Of a DNA stretch of 64,000 nt, positions 1 through 8,785 are shown piece by piece. Position numbers and translations under genes: made by a program. Source of the stretch: Sphingomonadaceae bacterium (GTDB lineage Bacteria > Pseudomonadota > Alphaproteobacteria > Sphingomonadales > Sphingomonadaceae); contig JACKLA010000001.1 in the NCBI GenBank assembly GCA_024236155.1, positions 992,001 to 1,056,000 of the forward strand. Direction: 5' to 3'. The notes beneath the pieces are model-generated. The model was not told the DNA's origin. It saw only the letters and a list, made by a program, of their open reading frames with translations, and searched no databases. The number at the start of each line of letters is the position of its first letter. Position 1 is the stretch's first letter.

Positions 1-679
1 CGGCGATACGGGTGAAGTCGCGAAAACCACCGGCGGAATACTTGATCACTTCACCCTGTGTCACATCCTCGAGGTCCGATGCCGTGCCGACGATGGTGTA
101 GGCGATGAGATGGGGGATATGGCTGGTGACTGCGAGCACCAGGTCATGGTGCGCCGGTTCCATGATCTCGACAGTTGCACCGAGCGCCTCCCAGAAGGCG
201 GCAAGTTCGGCGAGTGCTTCGGCCGGAGTATCGTCGCCCGGTGTCAGGATGCACCAGCGGTGACTGAACAGGCTGGCAAACCCGGCATCCGGTCCGCTCT
301 TCTCGGTCCCGGCGACAGGGTGCGCCGGGATGATCGTGTGGCCAGGCAGGGCAGCCGCCAGCGCCTTGGCCACCGACTGTTTCGAAGAGCCGACATCGCT
401 GACCAGGGCGTGCAGGGGAAGCGATGGTGCAAGATCGCGCGCTGCCTGTTCCATCGCACCCACAGGGACACACAATATCACAAGGTCTGCATCGGTGACC
501 GCGTCGGCAGCACTGTCGAACACCGTGCCGACCAGTCCCAGTTCTGCTGCCCGCGTGCGGACCGCGCTGTCGGCGTCGAACCCGGTGGACCGCACCTGCG
601 GCAACTTCTCGGCGATGGCGAGGCCGAGCGATCCGCCGAGCAGGCCCAGCCCGATGATGGCGACGCGTTCGATACTCAT
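1..679 (-). CDS. tyrA: Prephenate/arogenate dehydrogenase TyrA (3' end missing)
   Basis: Catalyses NAD(P)-dependent oxidation of prephenate or arogenate in tyrosine biosynthesis, in the cytoplasm. The reverse strand from the ATG at 679 reads MSIERVAIIGLGLLGGSLGL, a Rossmann glycine-rich nucleotide-binding motif, followed by the family signatures SDVGSSKQ, PAHPVAGTEKSG and a histidine-rich TSHIPHLIAY stretch. The window edge cuts the gene after about 226 residues, so the C-terminal helical domain is not seen. The start overlaps the hisC stop by 4 bases (ATGA), so it is almost certainly translated from the same mRNA as hisC. Prephenate versus arogenate preference cannot be decided from what is visible. 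Confidence 0.93.
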   Translation of the reverse strand, partial: MSIERVAIIGLGLLGGSLGLAIAEKLPQVRSTGFDADSAVRTRAAELGLVGTVFDSAADAVTDADLVILCVPVGAMEQAARDLAPSLPLHALVSDVGSSKQSVAKALAAALPGHTIIPAHPVAGTEKSGPDAGFASLFSHRWCILTPGDDTPAEALAELAAFWEALGATVEIMEPAHHDLVLAVTSHIPHLIAYTIVGTASDLEDVTQGEVIKYSAGGFRDFTRIA

Positions 680-1794
680 CCCGCCATCTCCGCCGCTTCG
701 CCGATGATGCGCGCGATATCGTCCATTTGCCTGGCTGTCCCGATGGTGATGCGCAGGCCGTGCGGGAGGCCCTGGCCAGGCAGATGGCGGACAGCGTAAC
801 CTGCTTCGCCCAGTACCTGCAGTGCAGCAGCAGCACTCAGCGCGCCATCGAACAGCACGAGTACGAAATTGGCCTTGCTGGGCAGGGGGCGGATGCCGTG
901 GTTGCCAAGTGCAGCCATGGCATCGCAGAAGCGCGCCAGCTCACGCGCATTGTGATCGCGCGACTGCAACACGAATTGCTGATCGCCGAGGGCTGCCACG
1001 GCGGCCTTCTGTCCGCTCTCCGAGACGTTGAAGGCCCCGCGCAGCCGGTTGAGCGCATCGATCAGATGCGGTGCCCCGGTGGCCCAACCCACCCGCTCAC
1101 CAGCCAGCCCATAGGCTTTGGAAAAGGTGCGCGTGACCAGCACATTGTCGCACGCAGCGGCAAGGCCGAACCCGCCATCGTCTTCGTCGGGGGCGAGGAA
1201 TTCGGCATAGGCCTGGTCGATGACCAGCAGCACATCGCGCGGCAATGCCGCGTGGAGGCGGGCGATCTCGCCCGCAGGCAGCCATGTACCGACCGGATTG
1301 TTCGGATTGTCGAGCAGGACCACCCTTGTGTGCTTTGTCACCGCCGCAAGCAGCGCATCGACATCCTGTGCGTAATCGACATCGTCGGCGAACACGATCC
1401 GGGCGCCCACCTTGGCGGCGAGCAGCGGGTAGAGCGAGAAGGAATAACGTGAGGCGAGCACTTCATCGCCCGGACCGGCAAAGGCCTGCACTGCGCCGTG
1501 CAGCAACTCGCCCGAACCTGTGCCGCAGATGATCCGGGAAGGGTCGATCCCATGCACCGCGCCGATCGCTTCGCGCAGGCGCGTTGCGTCGGGATCGGGG
1601 TAGAGGTTTGGGTGGTGCCCTTGCGCCAGTGCATCGAGTGCGGCCTGTGAACATCCAAGCGGGTTTTCGTTGGCCGACAGTTTGACCAGCTCGCGCCCGT
1701 CCTCGGCCTTCGACTTGCCCGGCACATAGGCATGGATACTTGCGATCCAGGGCTTAAGGACTGGCCGGGGTTCGAGGATCGGGGTGTCTGACAT
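676..1794 (-). CDS. hisC: Histidinol-phosphate aminotransferase HisC
   Basis: A 372-residue PLP-dependent class I/II aminotransferase that converts imidazole-acetol phosphate to histidinol phosphate. HisC2-type enzymes can also transaminate prephenate or phenylpyruvate, and the neighbour tyrA fits that role. Visible signatures are KLSANENPLG near the N-terminus, DNPNNPVGTW (cofactor and substrate loop) and the PLP-lysine region TRTFSKAYGLAGERVGW; a C-terminal arginine motif GLRITIGT binds the carboxylate. The length is normal for the family. It forms a two-gene unit with tyrA (4-base overlap) and is divergent from metX across 131 bases largely taken up by a repeat element. Which amino donor pathway it mainly serves is inferred from context. 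Confidence 0.93.
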   Translation of the reverse strand: MSDTPILEPRPVLKPWIASIHAYVPGKSKAEDGRELVKLSANENPLGCSQAALDALAQGHHPNLYPDPDATRLREAIGAVHGIDPSRIICGTGSGELLHGAVQAFAGPGDEVLASRYSFSLYPLLAAKVGARIVFADDVDYAQDVDALLAAVTKHTRVVLLDNPNNPVGTWLPAGEIARLHAALPRDVLLVIDQAYAEFLAPDEDDGGFGLAAACDNVLVTRTFSKAYGLAGERVGWATGAPHLIDALNRLRGAFNVSESGQKAAVAALGDQQFVLQSRDHNARELARFCDAMAALGNHGIRPLPSKANFVLVLFDGALSAAAALQVLGEAGYAVRHLPGQGLPHGLRITIGTARQMDDIARIIGEAAEMAG

Positions 1795-1825
1795 TTCAGC
1801 TACCAGCCCTTAAAGCAATACGACC

Positions 1826-1894
1826 CTTCGACAAGCTTGGGGTGAGCGGTTAAAGAGACAGGCTCTAAACCCTTTCGTGCTGAGCTTGTCGAAG
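1826..1894. repeat. Sphingomonad-type REP/REPIN-like inverted repeat (family CTTCGACAAGCT)
   Basis: Two imperfect copies of the same unit face each other: CTTCGACAAGCTTGGGGTGA starting at 1826 and, on the other strand from 1894, CTTCGACAAGCTCAGCACGA. They enclose a short loop that includes TAAAGAGACAGGCTC. Each unit contains the small palindrome CTTCGACAAGC. This is the arrangement of a mobile REP doublet. It sits between the divergent hisC and metX genes and ends about 30 bases before the metX start codon. It could form a large stem-loop in either transcript. Confidence 0.75.
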
Positions 1895-1925
1895 CACTGT
1901 TGATATAGTTCAGGCAAGACACGCT

Positions 1926-3032
1926 TTGGCCACCCACTCGCAATCCTACGCGCTTCCTTCCGACCTGCCGCTCGACAGCGGACAGGCGCTGTCGGGTGTC
2001 GAGATCGCTTACGAGACCTATGGTGAGCTGGCGGCAGACAAGTCCAACGCGATCCTGATCTGCCATGCACTGACCGGCGACCAGTATGTCGCGAGCACTC
2101 ACCCGATCACCGGCAAGCCCGGCTGGTGGGAGAGGATGGTCGGGCCGGGGCTGCCGATCGATACGGATCGTTTCCATGTGATCTGCGCCAATGTGATTGG
2201 CAGCTGCATGGGCTCGACCGGGCCTGCAAGCGACGGGCCCGATGGCAAGCCCTATGGCATGCGTTTCCCGGTCATCACCATTCGCGACATGGTGCGCGCA
2301 GCTGTTGCGCTGCTCGACGGGTTGGGGATCGATCGGCTTCATGCCGTGGTCGGCGGCAGCATGGGCGGGATGCAGGCGCTCAGCCTTGCTGCCAACTGGC
2401 CCGAACGGGCGGAGCGGGTGCTCGCCATCGCCACCACCGCGCGGCATTCCGCGCAGAATATCGCCTTCCATGAGGTCGGGCGGCAGGCAATCATGGCCGA
2501 TCCCAACTGGCAGGCGGGCGATTACTACGCTGGTGGCAACTCGCCCGACGATGGCCTGGCGGTGGCGCGGATGGCTGCGCATATCACCTATCTTTCCGAG
2601 GAAGGGCTGACCGAGAAGTTCGGGCGGCGCTTGCAGGACCGCGATTCAAAGACCTTCGGTTTCGACGCCGATTTTCAGGTCGAAAGTTACCTGCGTTACC
2701 AGGGCAGCGGCTTCACCCGGCGGTTCGATGCCAATTCCTATCTCTATATTACCCGCGCGATGGACTATTTCGATATCGCCGAGGAGCATGGAGGTCCGGG
2801 CAACGGGACGCTGGCGGATGCCTTTGCCGGTACGACCGCGCGCTTTTGTGTGGTCAGTTTCGACAGCGACTGGCTCTATCCCACGGCGGAGAGCCGCCAT
2901 GTCGTCCACGCGCTCAACGCCGCAGGCGCGCCGGTGAGCTTTGTCGAGCTTTCCGCACCGTTCGGGCATGACAGCTTCCTGCTCGACGTTCCGGCGCTCG
3001 ACCGGGTTGTGAAGGGTTTTCTCGATGGTTGA
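1926..3032 (+). CDS. metX: Homoserine O-acyltransferase MetX
   Basis: A 368-residue alpha/beta-hydrolase-fold acyltransferase that activates homoserine with acetyl-CoA (or succinyl-CoA) for methionine synthesis. The nucleophile elbow is VVGGSMGGMQAL, and the other triad members lie in VVSFDSDWLYPT (Asp) and APFGHDSFLL (His). The N-terminal family block LPLDSGQALSGVEIAYETYG is complete only if translation starts at the TTG at 1926; no ATG or GTG precedes that block in frame. An AGG about 11 bases upstream is the only ribosome-binding hint. It overlaps metW by 8 bases. Acetyl versus succinyl donor cannot be assigned from the sequence by eye. Confidence 0.93.
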   Translation: MATHSQSYALPSDLPLDSGQALSGVEIAYETYGELAADKSNAILICHALTGDQYVASTHPITGKPGWWERMVGPGLPIDTDRFHVICANVIGSCMGSTGPASDGPDGKPYGMRFPVITIRDMVRAAVALLDGLGIDRLHAVVGGSMGGMQALSLAANWPERAERVLAIATTARHSAQNIAFHEVGRQAIMADPNWQAGDYYAGGNSPDDGLAVARMAAHITYLSEEGLTEKFGRRLQDRDSKTFGFDADFQVESYLRYQGSGFTRRFDANSYLYITRAMDYFDIAEEHGGPGNGTLADAFAGTTARFCVVSFDSDWLYPTAESRHVVHALNAAGAPVSFVELSAPFGHDSFLLDVPALDRVVKGFLDG

Positions 3033-3633
3033 GGCACCTGCAGAGACATTACGCCCCGACCTCGCGGTGATCGCGGCGCATGTGCCGCCGGGGGTGCGCG
3101 TGCTCGATGTCGGGTGCGGGGATGGTGCGCTGATGGCGGTGCTGCGTGACAGCAAGCAGGTTGATGCGCGCGGGATCGAGATCGACCCGATGCTGGTCGA
3201 ACGCTGCGTCGCACGGGGCTTGAGCGTGGTGCAGGGCGATGCCGATCGTGACCTCACCTTCTACCCCGATGGGGCGTTCGACGTGGCGATCCTGAGCCAG
3301 ACATTGCAGACCGCCGCGCGGCCAGACCACATGATGCGCGAACTGCTGCGCGTCGGCCGCCGCGCTTTCGTCAGCTTCCCCAATTTCGCCTATTGGCGGA
3401 TGCGCTGGGCATTGGTGAGCAAAGGGCGGATGCCGGTGACGCGCCACCTGCCGGTGAGTTGGTATGAAACCGAGAATATCCACCATGTTACTGTGAAAGA
3501 CTTCGAACAACTGGCCAGTGACCTTGGCGTGACCATAGAGAACCGCTGGTTCTTCACCGATGAGCGCGAAGTTTCCGCTGGCGGGGCGAACTGGCGTGCG
3601 GAATATGCACTGTTCGAGGTGAGCGCGGGTTAG
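3025..3633 (+). CDS. metW: Methionine biosynthesis protein MetW
   Basis: A 202-residue class I SAM-methyltransferase-like protein that in proteobacteria forms a functional partner with MetX in homoserine acylation. The glycine motif I is VRVLDVGCGDGALM near residue 25, with an acidic end of strand 2 (ARGIEIDP). The central FPNFAYWRMRW and the C-terminal NRWFFTDEREV blocks are typical of MetW. The ATG at 3025 lies inside the metX 3' end (8-base overlap), indicating translational coupling. Its stop codon overlaps the convergent acyltransferase stop (TTAG). Confidence 0.93.
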   Translation: MVEAPAETLRPDLAVIAAHVPPGVRVLDVGCGDGALMAVLRDSKQVDARGIEIDPMLVERCVARGLSVVQGDADRDLTFYPDGAFDVAILSQTLQTAARPDHMMRELLRVGRRAFVSFPNFAYWRMRWALVSKGRMPVTRHLPVSWYETENIHHVTVKDFEQLASDLGVTIENRWFFTDEREVSAGGANWRAEYALFEVSAG

Positions 3634-4607
3634 GCAGCGTTGACTGCACGCGCAGTGCTATGCTTCCACGGCAGGCGAGCCGGGCGATCGGTATAGCGCG
3701 CCACCAGCATCGCCACCATTACCGCAACGCTGGCAGCGAACAGCGGGGGCATCCCGTAGTGCTTGCTGGCTTCCAGTATCGGGTAATGCACCGCGTACAA
3801 CGGGAAGGATATCGCGCCGAGCAGCCGTGCCGCACTGCCACTAAGCGGCCTTGCAGCAGCCATTACGAGGATCGGCGAGATCAGCCCGACGACCACGAAG
3901 CCGCCGATCAGTTCACCCGGGTTCGATATCAGTGCGGTGGCGAGCACGAAGCAGGCCGCCCATGCGCCGCCGGGCAGTATCCGGCCGAAGCGGTACACGA
4001 CGATCCCCAGGCAATAGGCGAAGCTTACTCGCGCGATCCCGCCGAGGAAATCCTCGCTATGGTTGCCGAGCGCGATGTTGTTTCCGTCAAAGGCGAGCCA
4101 AAGCAGTGTCGCGCCGGCCATCGCGGCAATACCGAGCACCACCGGGGTGCGGCATCGCCACAGGACCAGCACATGCATCGCATTGGCCACCAGTTCGAAG
4201 AAGATCGACCATGCCGGGCGGTTGAGCACGAATGGGTCGCGCAGGGTAAGGTCAGGGATAAATAGCAATGTCGCGAAATAGCGAGGGACCTCGAACTGCC
4301 CCGTCGAAGCAAACCAGGCGAGGCCCAGCGTCGCACCGACCGCCATCGGCAGGAACAGCCGGGCGAACCGCTGTTGCAGGAACGCGATGACGCCCAGCCC
4401 TTCGGCAAAACGGATCTCGTATGTCCGCGCCATGACGAAACCGGAAAGCATGAAGAAGAAGTCGACCGCCAGATAGGCGTGTTCGAACTTGTCGAACCCG
4501 CCATAAACCGTGTGCAGGTGATAGCCGAGCACGCACAACGCCGCGATGCCGCGCATCGCGTCGAGCCCTTCGAGCCTTGTTGCATTGTCGTGCCGCGTTG
4601 CGGGCAT
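3630..4607 (-). CDS. Acyltransferase family 3 (OafA/YrhL-like) membrane protein
   Basis: An integral-membrane acyltransferase that transfers acyl groups, commonly O-acetyl, to cell-surface or secreted sugars. The N-terminus RLEGLDAMRGIAALCVLGYH carries the family's RxxxLDxxRGxAAxxVxxxH signature, followed by FFFMLSGFVMARTYE and about ten hydrophobic segments. I place the start at the ATG at 4607 because GGAGA lies 9 bases upstream; a longer version could begin at 4631. It ends with a 4-base convergent overlap on metW and is separated by about 135 bases from frmB upstream. The substrate is unknown, and no polysaccharide locus is nearby. Confidence 0.85.
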   Translation of the reverse strand: MPATRHDNATRLEGLDAMRGIAALCVLGYHLHTVYGGFDKFEHAYLAVDFFFMLSGFVMARTYEIRFAEGLGVIAFLQQRFARLFLPMAVGATLGLAWFASTGQFEVPRYFATLLFIPDLTLRDPFVLNRPAWSIFFELVANAMHVLVLWRCRTPVVLGIAAMAGATLLWLAFDGNNIALGNHSEDFLGGIARVSFAYCLGIVVYRFGRILPGGAWAACFVLATALISNPGELIGGFVVVGLISPILVMAAARPLSGSAARLLGAISFPLYAVHYPILEASKHYGMPPLFAASVAVMVAMLVARYTDRPARLPWKHSTARAVNAA

Positions 4608-4742
4608 CGAACGTATTCTCCGCCACAGCATGCAAACCCGCGACCTTGGGCGCAGCCGTGAGAGTCCGCTCGTAGCGGCTGCCGGTTAATTTTCGGCTGC
4701 GCGGCGCAATATATCCGGAAACAAGGGGGACGAAGCCTGGTC

Positions 4743-5582
4743 TCAGCCCATCCGTTCGGCATGCCACTTCACATGCCCGGCCATGAAGGTCGAGATGAAG
4801 TAGTAGGAATGGTCGTAACCCTCCTGCATGCGGATGGTCGCGTCGATGCCCGCAGCATCGCAGGCTCCGGCGAAGCGGTGGGTCTGTAGTTGTTCGTCGA
4901 GGAAATTGTCGGCACTCCCCTGGTCGATCAGGATGTGATCGTGGCGCTTCCCGTCCTCAATCAGCGCAACGGCGTCGTATTCACGCCATGCCTTGCGGTC
5001 ATCACCCAGATAGCGGGTGAGCGCCTTGTCGCCCCATGGCACCTGGCTCGGTGCCACGATGGGGCTGAAGGCGCTGATCGAGCGGAAGCGGTCGGGATTG
5101 CGCAAGCCAATCGTCAGCGCGCCGTGGCCGCCCATCGAATGGCCGGTGATCGCCTGGCGCGCCATATCGACCGGGAAGTTTGCCGCGATCACTTCGGGCA
5201 GTTCGCGTTCGATATAGCTGCGTATGCGATAGTGTTTGCGCCATGGTTCCTGCGTCGCATCGACGTAAAAGCCCGCGCCCTTGCCGAAGTCGTATTCGTC
5301 GGCGGCATCGGGCACGTCATCGCCGCGTGGGGACGTGTCGGGGGCGACGAAGACCACGCCATGCTCGGCGCAGGCCGCGCGAAACTCGCCCTTTTCGGTG
5401 ACATTGGCATGCGTGCAGGTGAGGCCCGAGAGATACCACAGCACCGGCAGCTTCGTGCCCGGCGCATGCGGAGGGACGAAGACCGAGAAGGTCATATCGG
5501 TGCCGGTTTCGGTGGAGGCGTGCTTGTAGACACCCTGCCTGCCGCCATGGGCGAGGTTTTCGGATAGGGTTTCGAGGGTCAT
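4743..5582 (-). CDS. frmB: S-formylglutathione hydrolase FrmB/FghA
   Basis: A 279-residue esterase D-type serine hydrolase that cleaves S-formylglutathione to formate and glutathione, the second step of glutathione-dependent formaldehyde oxidation. The nucleophile motif is TGHSMGGHGALTIGLRNP and the histidine lies in QEGYDHSYYFISTF; the N-terminal block FSVFVPPHAPGTKLPVLWYL is characteristic. The length matches the family. It is the last gene of a minus-strand run that begins with frmA, and its ATG overlaps the stop of the tRNA deacylase gene by 4 bases, so the pathway's two enzymes are probably co-transcribed with three small genes between them. Confidence 0.93.
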   Translation of the reverse strand: MTLETLSENLAHGGRQGVYKHASTETGTDMTFSVFVPPHAPGTKLPVLWYLSGLTCTHANVTEKGEFRAACAEHGVVFVAPDTSPRGDDVPDAADEYDFGKGAGFYVDATQEPWRKHYRIRSYIERELPEVIAANFPVDMARQAITGHSMGGHGALTIGLRNPDRFRSISAFSPIVAPSQVPWGDKALTRYLGDDRKAWREYDAVALIEDGKRHDHILIDQGSADNFLDEQLQTHRFAGACDAAGIDATIRMQEGYDHSYYFISTFMAGHVKWHAERMG

Positions 5583-6061
5583 CTGTCGTCCTTGGTCGGG
5601 ATTTTGGCGGTTATCGGCTCATGTCCCCAATGCACAAGCAGGCGCAGGATATCCGCGCCCGACAGGCCGACAGTTGCGGTGTTTCGCAGCGGATGGACGT
5701 TGGCGCGGTCCGCCCGCGCCAGCCCGGCATCGAGCACCACCGTCACGCTGCCCGGCGCGGCATTGATCATGGCGAGCGGGGTGACCGAGCCGGGCGCGAT
5801 GCCGATCAGGCGCTGCATATCCTCCGCCTTGCCGAAGGTCACCCGCTTGCACCCGATCGCTTGCGGTAGTGCTTTCAGGTCGACGGGCCCCTCTGCCGGG
5901 ACGGTGACGAGCCAGAACGCGCCGCCCGCATCCTTCAAAAACAGGTTTTTGGTATGCGCACCGGGAATATGCGCCTTGAGATCGCGGCTTTCTTCGACCG
6001 TGAAAACCGCGCGGTGTTCATGCAGTTCATGCGCGATGGAAAGCGCGGCGAAATCCGCCAT
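5579..6061 (-). CDS. Prolyl-tRNA editing-like deacylase (YbaK/ProXp-ala family)
   Basis: A 160-residue free-standing trans-editing domain expected to hydrolyse mischarged Ala-tRNA(Pro). The blocks AVFTVEESRDLKAHIPGAHT, KNLFLKD, IGCKRVTFG, GIAPGSVTPLAMIN and NVHPLRNTATVGLSGADILR follow the order of ProXp-ala/PrdX proteins, including the lysine of the TKNLFLKD motif. The ATG at 6061 was preferred over further upstream starts because those would run into the VOC gene. It overlaps frmB by 4 bases and follows the VOC gene by 25 bases. Exact specificity (Ala versus another amino acid) is inferred from overall resemblance. Confidence 0.85.
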   Translation of the reverse strand: MADFAALSIAHELHEHRAVFTVEESRDLKAHIPGAHTKNLFLKDAGGAFWLVTVPAEGPVDLKALPQAIGCKRVTFGKAEDMQRLIGIAPGSVTPLAMINAAPGSVTVVLDAGLARADRANVHPLRNTATVGLSGADILRLLVHWGHEPITAKIPTKDDR

Positions 6062-6086
6062 CAAGCCGGATTCGCCGCGCACAGGC

Positions 6087-6458
6087 TCAGCCGTAGCGGT
6101 GCAGCGCGCAGAGCTTGTTGCCGTCGGGATCGCGCAGGTAAGCGAGATACATGCCCGAACCTTCGCGTTCGCCCGGCGGGTCTTCGATTGCGGTGCCGCC
6201 ATTGGCGACGCCCGCCGCGTGCCATGCATCGGCCTGTTCAGGCGTCATCGCGAAGCCGATAGTGCAGCCATTCCCATGGGTCGCCGGTTCGCCGTCGATC
6301 GGGGTCGAGACCAGGAATGCACCACCATTATGCAGGTACATCAACCGCCCTTTCGGATCGACAATCGCTTCCCTGCCACCGAATGCGGCGAACGTCGCAT
6401 CATAGAATTTCTTCGATTTTTCGATGTCGTTCGAGCCAACCATCATGTGACTGTACAT
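6087..6458 (-). CDS. VOC family (glyoxalase/bleomycin-resistance-fold) protein
   Basis: A 123-residue single-module vicinal oxygen chelate protein. The start MYSHMMVGSNDIEKSKKFYD and the end YLAYLRDPDGNKLCALHRYG give the two beta-alpha-beta-beta-beta halves; potential metal ligands are His4 and the acidic residues of the second half. AGGGAGA lies about 9 bases upstream of the ATG at 6458. Members range from glyoxalases to dioxygenases and thiol transferases, so the reaction is not known. Placement between the two formaldehyde-oxidation enzymes hints at handling of glutathione adducts or another reactive aldehyde, but that is inference. Confidence 0.82.
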   Translation of the reverse strand: MYSHMMVGSNDIEKSKKFYDATFAAFGGREAIVDPKGRLMYLHNGGAFLVSTPIDGEPATHGNGCTIGFAMTPEQADAWHAAGVANGGTAIEDPPGEREGSGMYLAYLRDPDGNKLCALHRYG

Positions 6459-6523
6459 TTGCGCGTTCTCCCTTTTGAGTTGCGATTTGCTACCTGTGCG
6501 CCAGCGCGTGCTGCGTCAAGCGT

Positions 6524-6879
6524 TCACAAATCGACGGCAATCGTCGCAGTCTCCGCATCGCCTGTATTGGGCGTGCCCTCTGCATCCATCACGAACACCT
6601 TGGCTTCGCCATGCGGCGCGCGAGGGCGGTGCTCGGTACCGCACGGGACGACGATCATCTCACCCGGGCCAAGCCTTTCGGTGCGGTCGGCGAAATCGAT
6701 CTCCAGCTCGCCCTCGATCACCAGGAACATCTCGTCCGTATCCGCATGGTGATGCCAGTGGAACTCGCCCTCGAGCTTGCACAGCCGCACTTCGCTGTCG
6801 TTGAACCGGGCAACGATCCTGGGTGCCCATTGTTCGCTGAACTGCGCGAACTTGTCAGCAAGGGCGATCTTGGTCGGCA

Positions 6880-6880
<1 letters not shown>
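6524..6880 (-). CDS. Small single-domain cupin protein
   Basis: A 118-residue cupin with the two canonical motifs: HWHHHADTDEMFLVIEGELE (metal-binding His and Glu) and PGEMIVVPCGTEHRPRA. The fold binds a metal and serves diverse enzymes and sensors; the substrate is unknown. The ATG at 6880 overlaps the frmA stop by one base (TGATG), so it is translationally coupled to formaldehyde dehydrogenase; a TTG one codon further upstream is less likely. C-terminal sequence VFVMDAEGTPNTGDAETATI is not informative. Confidence 0.82.
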
Positions 6881-7986
<1,106 letters not shown>

Positions 7987-8131
7987 CCTGAGGATCTCCG
8001 GTTACGAATCGTGGTTCGCACCATCGCGATTGCCTTGACCCAACGCCAGCCTTTCTTTGCCGTGTAGCGCGATTGTGGCGGTTGCCTCGCTGCCCGCATG
8101 TGGCACAGTACCGCGCAAGAGGAGTCGTGCG

Positions 8132-8776
8132 ATGAAGAACAGGGCGTTTGGAGCAGTGGTGATGGCACTGGTGCTTGCCAGCTGTGACGGTGGCCGTCCT
8201 GGCGAGGGGTCGGGCGCCCTGGGTGGCGAAGGTGAGGAAGCGTCGCTTGAACTACGCGGTTTTTCACCGCTCGCCGGGACAGGCTGGCTGGTCGCAACGG
8301 TCGGCGCCGACGGTAAGCGGCGCGGCATCGAGCTTTCGAGCAAGGGCTACAAGGAGGCGATCTACAATGTCGCGCTGGTCGATCGCGCGACAGGAGAAAC
8401 AATTTCGCTGCTGCCCGATGAGACGCGTTTGATCGAGCAATATTACTTCGCGCGCCCGCAGGCAGGCCCGTTGTATGGATCGGCCGATTATCGGGAGGAG
8501 AGCGAGGATACCGTCGCGCCGCTCTATTACCTGCTCCAAACCATCGTCACGACCGATGAGGGCAAGCAGCATGTGCTGGTCGCCGGATCGCTGGAGGATT
8601 TCTCTTCCGGCCCGATAGCCACCGGCTTTTCTGACATCGCCCATGCCGAAATGCTCGATGCGCAGCGCGTGTCGATTGTATTGCGCAACGGCAAGCAGCA
8701 CAGGCTGCTGGTGGTTAACCTCGCGACGCGCGAAGTCGAACTGGAAAAGAAAATCACTCCGCGACCGGCGGGGTAA
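8132..8776 (+). CDS. Putative lipoprotein of unknown function
   Basis: A 214-residue protein whose N-terminus MKNRAFGAVVMALVLASCDG is a lipoprotein signal with the lipobox LASC, predicting attachment to the membrane on the periplasmic side. The body is rich in beta-strand-like segments (for example GWLVATVGADGKRRG, ISLLPDETRLIEQYYFA) and has no motif I recognise. The ATG at 8132 is preceded by AAGAGGAG. It is divergent from frmA and convergent with the aldehyde dehydrogenase, only 9 bases from that gene's end. No function is proposed. Confidence 0.72.
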   Translation: MKNRAFGAVVMALVLASCDGGRPGEGSGALGGEGEEASLELRGFSPLAGTGWLVATVGADGKRRGIELSSKGYKEAIYNVALVDRATGETISLLPDETRLIEQYYFARPQAGPLYGSADYREESEDTVAPLYYLLQTIVTTDEGKQHVLVAGSLEDFSSGPIATGFSDIAHAEMLDAQRVSIVLRNGKQHRLLVVNLATREVELEKKITPRPAG

Positions 8777-8785
8777 CCCGCCCGG

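Noticed and set aside
1795..1925. A SAM-II riboswitch before metX
   Set aside because: The gap is mostly the REP-like doublet and shows no recognisable SAM-II core elements.
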